Source: an uncultured Pedosphaera sp. | GTDB taxonomy: Bacteria; Verrucomicrobiota; Verrucomicrobiia; Limisphaerales; Pedosphaeraceae | DNA length: 39,952 bases | NCBI GenBank assembly: GCA_903918755.1 | Contig: CAIXFN010000036.1 | Location: forward strand, 1-39,952 | Reading direction: 5' to 3' | Made by a program: the position numbers and the translations under genes | Shown: one piece after another, positions 35,970 to 39,952 of the stretch | Layout: every line of letters begins with the position of its first letter | How positions within the stretch are numbered: the first letter of the stretch is position 1 | Notes under the pieces: generated by a model | Databases searched by the model: none | Told to the model about the DNA's origin: nothing | The model's input: the letters and a program-made list of their open reading frames with translations, nothing else

Positions 35970-38900
35970 ATGGGAGGCATGCCACCATCAGACGAACCGG
36001 ATGCACAACACAATCGGAAAGTTCCCTCGATCCAGGGGTTCAAAGAACTCTTCGCATCAGCGTCAGGAATCCCAGAGGGAGCAACTCTTCTTGTTTCAGG
36101 ACCTCCTGGTTCAGGCAAAACCACCTTCGCTTTAGCTCTGATTCGAGGATTGATGTCGCATGCGTCAAAGCTGGGCGCGAATGCCAAATGCCCACAGAAG
36201 GAACAAGAGGAAGCTTTAGTATACTATATCAGTTCGGAGGTTACGGAAAAAGCGCTGAGAAGTGCGTACGATTCATTCGGTTGGTTTGAGCAACAAAAGG
36301 ACAACACTGAAAAACCGTCGAAAACTAAAGAAGAACCCTTCCGATTTCGCATAGATGACCCAGCGCCCGATCGAACAAACTTTTTCCCCATTACGCCCCT
36401 TCCCGAAGTGGATCGACCCGTACCATCACCGGAGGAGCTTGTCAACAGCATATTCACCCGAATTGCGAATACTTTAACTCCAAGTGAGACGCCCCGGCAG
36501 AACACGAAAATCTACGTTATTGTCGATAGCATAACCGCCCTATTGAAAGGCTGTGCAAATCCAGGAGATGAACGACGCCAAACACATGAAATCGTCCACA
36601 GGCTACGCGATCGCTTCGGCCCGACAAATCTTAGCCTAACCATTTTATTGGCAGAACAAGATCACCGAGCGCTCGAATCAGAAATTGATCGACATTCAGT
36701 AACCCCGACGACGCCTTCCGTTGAGGATTACCTTGCTGACATCGTTTTCAGGTTGTACGTGCGCTCGCTTCCACTAGGCCGTCGCTCCCGGGTTCTTGAA
36801 GTGGTAAAATCTCAAGGTGTCAACATGATCTTGGGAGAGCATAGTTGGCAAATCATCACGCAAGACACATTTCAACAAATCCTGCGCCACGAAGGAATGC
36901 AGAAATCCATCAAGTTAGCATGTTCTGAAAACATCTTTCCAGAAAGGGCACGGCGATTGCAGGACATCATAACAGCAATGCTGGAAATTTTGCAAAAACA
37001 AATTCAGTCCTTTGCCAGCAAACAATTTCCAAAAAGCAAAAAAAGAGAAATCACTGCCCTTCTCAAGCAAAAGTCAACACAAGAAGGACTGGAGTATGCA
37101 TGCAAAGAACATTTTAAATGTGTCATGCTAGCGGAGAACACATGGCCTCAGGCACTAGACGAAGCTGGCTATTGTCAAAGACTTCTGTCGACTACAAAAG
37201 ACCTAGCATCTATTATCACGGAGCAGGACCTCATTGCTTTGCTAAATAAGAGTTTCAATTCCCAATCCGTCATTAAATGCTTATGGGGTGGTATAATACT
37301 TTTTCCGAGACCGCAATTGCAACGTAAGTATTCTTTTGGAGCTGAACGATCAACATCGCTGGAACAACTTCACTTAAACCCAGGTACAACGGGATTGGAG
37401 GACGTCATCATTACCCCGGGTACCACCACGTTGGTCGCTGGGCCTGTCGGAAGTGGCAAGACAACACTATGTAAGCAGTTTTTGAAGGCAAACCCAAGGT
37501 ACATAAACATAAAGAAAGCCATCACTCTCACTGATCTGCCACCAAAGCCACTACTACAACCAAAGCCTGTATTGATAAGTTTCGATATTTTTCCAGCAGG
37601 ATATGAAGATCGCAACATCGAAATCCTCGATTTTACTCAAACAAAATTCGACCTAAATGTTTTAGTTTCACACATTGGTTGGATCTTCGATGGTGATTCC
37701 CCCCCTGACAAAATTGGCTTCGATGGTCTCTCGGAATGGATAACGATGTTTGACGAACCAGAGGCCGCGCGCATGCTTGAAGTGCTGATGGTGACAGTTT
37801 TGCAAACAAGAAGAACTCCCGCTGTGTTCATGACATATGCACTGGAGCTAAATGATGATCCGCTGGGACCCCATGCCCTCGGAATGAATGCAGATAACAT
37901 TATTGTGGTAAGGCAAATCGCAATAAATGACCAGCTACGACGTATTCTTTACATTCTTAAAGGCGGGGGTGGCATTCGAGAACCGGAGACTCCGCGCGAA
38001 TGCATTCTGCTGCATCGAGAAAACAGCGATGAACCAGAGTTGGTCGTCGTTAAGGATACACTTGACTATTATACTGGTTTGCTGGGCCGCTCGGGCGATT
38101 TGAAATCAGCAAATGTCTTATTACAGTTGTTTGCTGAAAATAATAGTGAACAAAAGCTAAACAAAGAACTATATGAGGCCGTCAAACAACAACATGAAAG
38201 CCGTTTAAACATTACTTATACTCAATTTAGCAGATCTGAAATCGGAAGCACGCTTGACACCGCGCAAAACGATCACAGCCCCGGAGAATCCGCAACGCTA
38301 AAAGTGCAATCTGTAGATGAATGGTGGTTGGGTTCCAAAAAAACAACCGAATTTTTACGAGATATCGGCAACTTATGGAGCATGAATCCCGATTTAAATG
38401 AATCATCTACAGCGGATATTAAATTGGACGAGTTTAGCACGAACCACCGCACGGTCGGTTGGATTGACTATTGGTCCTTTGAGGTCGAAAAGGCAATTTC
38501 CAGAACAGCTAGAGGGGCGAATGAAAGTCTTAGCAAGATTCACAAAGGCGAAAAGTCAAATAGACGAAAAACAACAACAAAGCAAGAGTTAGACGTGTTG
38601 CAAATCCACGCAGTACCTAACTACATGGATTTTGGAATGCTGTGCATAAACGAAAGAATTTGGACAGCAGCCAAAGAAGCTTTGTCAAGAAATGAAATCA
38701 CATCGAATGGACAATCCAGGAAGGCTGAGACTGAGCGGGAACAAAGGGAGCGTCTCCGAAAGGAAAGCCGGAACAATTGGGTTGCTATCATAAGCCAGAT
38801 CCCTCGCCAATGGGTGCGTCATGCCGTCCTGAAGGGCAAGGAAAATATTAACTGGTTCTCTCTAAATCTCTCCGAAACTCAACATCGATCCCTCCTTGAG

Positions 38901-39836
38901 TTCGCATTATATATCACGGGACAAAATGATTTTGGCATTCTTGAGCGCAAACCAGTCTTTACCTTCGATCTCGGTACGCGAGAAACTTGTGTCTGCACTT
39001 TTCTTGAATTCGCCTGGGCGTTCGGCGCCAAGGAGGAATTTCTCGCTGTCACCTCCCCTGAGGACATTGATCGCCAGGTGGCAGCCGCTCAATCAGCGAT
39101 GACGTTTCTTCAATTCATGGTTTTGGAGGGTTTAATGCCGGAACGGGGGGCAATCGACAATTTGAATGCAGGATGTAACACACTGCTTATCCGTCATTTC
39201 TACAGCACGCTTGTAAAAACTCAGGAATCGATGATTAACTCAAAATCCCAAGTTAATGATAACTTTATTGCTTTGCCATTCATGCCCCTCGGAATCGAGT
39301 CGTCTGTTGAAGCATATAAGAGCGGATTTTTAGATATCGCCACCCGCTTGCGTTACTGGATTCAACGTGTCGATGAAATAATGGCACTCTATCACACCGA
39401 CAACCCTAAATCTTGCAAAAGCGCAATAGCACAAGTAGAAGACAACAAAATACTTGCATTACTTTTAGAAATAAAGCGGTGGCAAAAAAATAATGCAACG
39501 CAATCTGCTGACGACCCATCAATAGGCGAAGCTATAACATGCTACGACAACTGTCGATCCATTGTTCTGATTTTGGCGGGGCGCGGCGCCACTCAAGATC
39601 GAAATCGATACCCTCATCACCTCACAACGGTAGACGATCTGGTGGAACTGACTATTTGGGCAGCCCTTCGCCTTCTGCTTTTGATGGGCACTCCAACCGG
39701 CATGTTTCCATCGTTCACGCGATCAGTTGCTGACGGGGGGCATTTAGAGAACGGCATGGACGAGGTGAGAAGATTCCACCAGTATTTGCCAGATCTTAAA
39801 ACCTTAAAAATAGGCCGCGCAAGTTTTTTTCTGTAA
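35970..39836 (+). CDS. Double KaiC/RAD55-type ATPase with large unassigned C-terminal half
   Basis: About 1,288 residues from the ATG at 35970 (a TTG at 35934 is the longest start). Domain 1 (about residues 20-300) is KaiC/RecA-like: Walker A GPPGSGKTTFALAL (from residue 44), VYYISSEVTEKALRSA with the catalytic-type glutamate, Walker B KIYVIVDSITALL (D186), and SVEDYLADIVFRLYVRSL with the RVLEVVKSQG strand. Domain 2 (about 465-690): TTGLEDVIITPG, Walker A GPVGSGKTTLCKQFL (from 491), a weaker Walker B IGFDGLSEW (D585), and FMTYALELNDDPLG. Residues about 720-1288 match nothing firmly; several stretches resemble ABC solute-binding proteins (see findings). No signal peptide or membrane helix, so cytoplasmic. 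Codon use is AT-rich (many AAA, GAA, ATT), unlike all other genes here: likely transferred. Not a circadian-clock KaiC; role unknown. Confidence 0.85.
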   Translation: MGGMPPSDEPDAQHNRKVPSIQGFKELFASASGIPEGATLLVSGPPGSGKTTFALALIRGLMSHASKLGANAKCPQKEQEEALVYYISSEVTEKALRSAYDSFGWFEQQKDNTEKPSKTKEEPFRFRIDDPAPDRTNFFPITPLPEVDRPVPSPEELVNSIFTRIANTLTPSETPRQNTKIYVIVDSITALLKGCANPGDERRQTHEIVHRLRDRFGPTNLSLTILLAEQDHRALESEIDRHSVTPTTPSVEDYLADIVFRLYVRSLPLGRRSRVLEVVKSQGVNMILGEHSWQIITQDTFQQILRHEGMQKSIKLACSENIFPERARRLQDIITAMLEILQKQIQSFASKQFPKSKKREITALLKQKSTQEGLEYACKEHFKCVMLAENTWPQALDEAGYCQRLLSTTKDLASIITEQDLIALLNKSFNSQSVIKCLWGGIILFPRPQLQRKYSFGAERSTSLEQLHLNPGTTGLEDVIITPGTTTLVAGPVGSGKTTLCKQFLKANPRYINIKKAITLTDLPPKPLLQPKPVLISFDIFPAGYEDRNIEILDFTQTKFDLNVLVSHIGWIFDGDSPPDKIGFDGLSEWITMFDEPEAARMLEVLMVTVLQTRRTPAVFMTYALELNDDPLGPHALGMNADNIIVVRQIAINDQLRRILYILKGGGGIREPETPRECILLHRENSDEPELVVVKDTLDYYTGLLGRSGDLKSANVLLQLFAENNSEQKLNKELYEAVKQQHESRLNITYTQFSRSEIGSTLDTAQNDHSPGESATLKVQSVDEWWLGSKKTTEFLRDIGNLWSMNPDLNESSTADIKLDEFSTNHRTVGWIDYWSFEVEKAISRTARGANESLSKIHKGEKSNRRKTTTKQELDVLQIHAVPNYMDFGMLCINERIWTAAKEALSRNEITSNGQSRKAETEREQRERLRKESRNNWVAIISQIPRQWVRHAVLKGKENINWFSLNLSETQHRSLLEFALYITGQNDFGILERKPVFTFDLGTRETCVCTFLEFAWAFGAKEEFLAVTSPEDIDRQVAAAQSAMTFLQFMVLEGLMPERGAIDNLNAGCNTLLIRHFYSTLVKTQESMINSKSQVNDNFIALPFMPLGIESSVEAYKSGFLDIATRLRYWIQRVDEIMALYHTDNPKSCKSAIAQVEDNKILALLLEIKRWQKNNATQSADDPSIGEAITCYDNCRSIVLILAGRGATQDRNRYPHHLTTVDDLVELTIWAALRLLLLMGTPTGMFPSFTRSVADGGHLENGMDEVRRFHQYLPDLKTLKIGRASFFL

Positions 39837-39842
39837 AATGTT

Positions 39843-39952
39843 TTAGCATTTTGAACTGAGAGCTGGGTATTGGTTATCCATGTTGAGGTAAATTTTCTCG
39901 CTGAGCCATTCGTCGCTGATTTCGGCGAGGAGGGCGCTAATCAAACGGAGGA
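39843..39952 (-). CDS. Partial transposase, IS256-like C-terminus (gene runs off the window)
   Basis: The last 35 codons of a minus-strand gene, stop TAA at 39843-39845. The residues LRLISALLAEISDEWLSEKI followed by YLNMDNQ look like the C-terminal end of IS256 (Mutator-type) transposases, where a helix ending in 'eisdeW..gr.YlnM' is common. Only this fragment is visible, so the family call is moderate. Its stop is six bases from the stop of the ATPase gene, facing it. The terminal inverted repeat expected outside a transposase gene would therefore have to lie within the ATPase gene's 3' end, or be lost. Confidence 0.55.
   Translation of the reverse strand, partial: LRLISALLAEISDEWLSEKIYLNMDNQYPALSSKC

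Noticed and set aside
1-39952. CRISPR arrays, rRNA or tRNA genes, prophage modules.
   Set aside because: No regularly spaced repeats, no recognisable tRNA cloverleaf or rRNA sequence, and no phage structural genes were seen on reading.

Overview
The window is GC-rich bacterial chromosome that looks like Verrucomicrobiota of the Pedosphaera/Limisphaera type. This is inferred from gene content: planctomycete/verrucomicrobial-type haem proteins with a beta-propeller, HEAT repeats and one CxxCH; a DUF1549/DUF1553 cytochrome with WD40 repeats beside a DUF1501 Tat protein; a large prepilin-like secreted protein; many GTG/TTG starts; few clear Shine-Dalgarno sequences. No rRNA, tRNA or CRISPR array was seen.

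Layout. 0-4 kb: a YggS-type PLP protein (minus), then an EVE-domain protein and a DUF485 + sodium:solute symporter pair (plus). 3.8-8.1 kb (minus): an apparent operon hpf - amidohydrolase - bioF - bioA, joined by 4-nt overlaps or a short gap. 8.2-10.6 kb (minus): a secreted FAD oxidoreductase overlapping an HTH protein, and a small SHOCT-like membrane protein. 10.8-15.8 kb (plus): a very large secreted protein joining a ceramidase-like domain, a LamG-like domain, a haem-protein propeller, HEAT repeats and a cytochrome c, split in this sequence by a one-base frameshift near 14,367. 15.8-22.3 kb (minus): the WD40/DUF1549/DUF1553 cytochrome, a DUF1501 protein and a PPC-type protein, a typical PVC three-gene set. 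22.5-23.0 kb (minus): a small exported protein with a strong intrinsic terminator. 23.4-26.5 kb (plus): a second propeller/HEAT/cytochrome protein. 26.5-30.8 kb: MscS channel, uracil-DNA glycosylase, SlyX, RecN and an MBL-fold hydrolase. 30.9-31.0 kb: a hairpin-rich dispersed-repeat-like element. 31.1-35.1 kb (minus): a GPH sugar transporter and a GH43 beta-xylosidase with overlapping stop and start, then a pseudopilin-like protein.

The last 4.7 kb (about 35.26 kb to the end) differs in base composition and codon use. It holds about 0.7 kb of AT-rich non-coding DNA, one ~1290-residue gene, and the 3' end of what looks like an IS256-type transposase gene facing it six bases away. The large protein has two KaiC/RAD55-type P-loop ATPase domains followed by ~570 residues of unassigned sequence. 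Parts of that C-terminal half resemble conserved segments of family-1 ABC solute-binding proteins, yet there is no signal peptide or membrane anchor. It is the best candidate here for an undescribed system: a cytoplasmic double-KaiC ATPase carrying a possible ligand-sensing module, apparently acquired by transfer.

All functional calls are from reading the sequence and recalled family features; no search was run.
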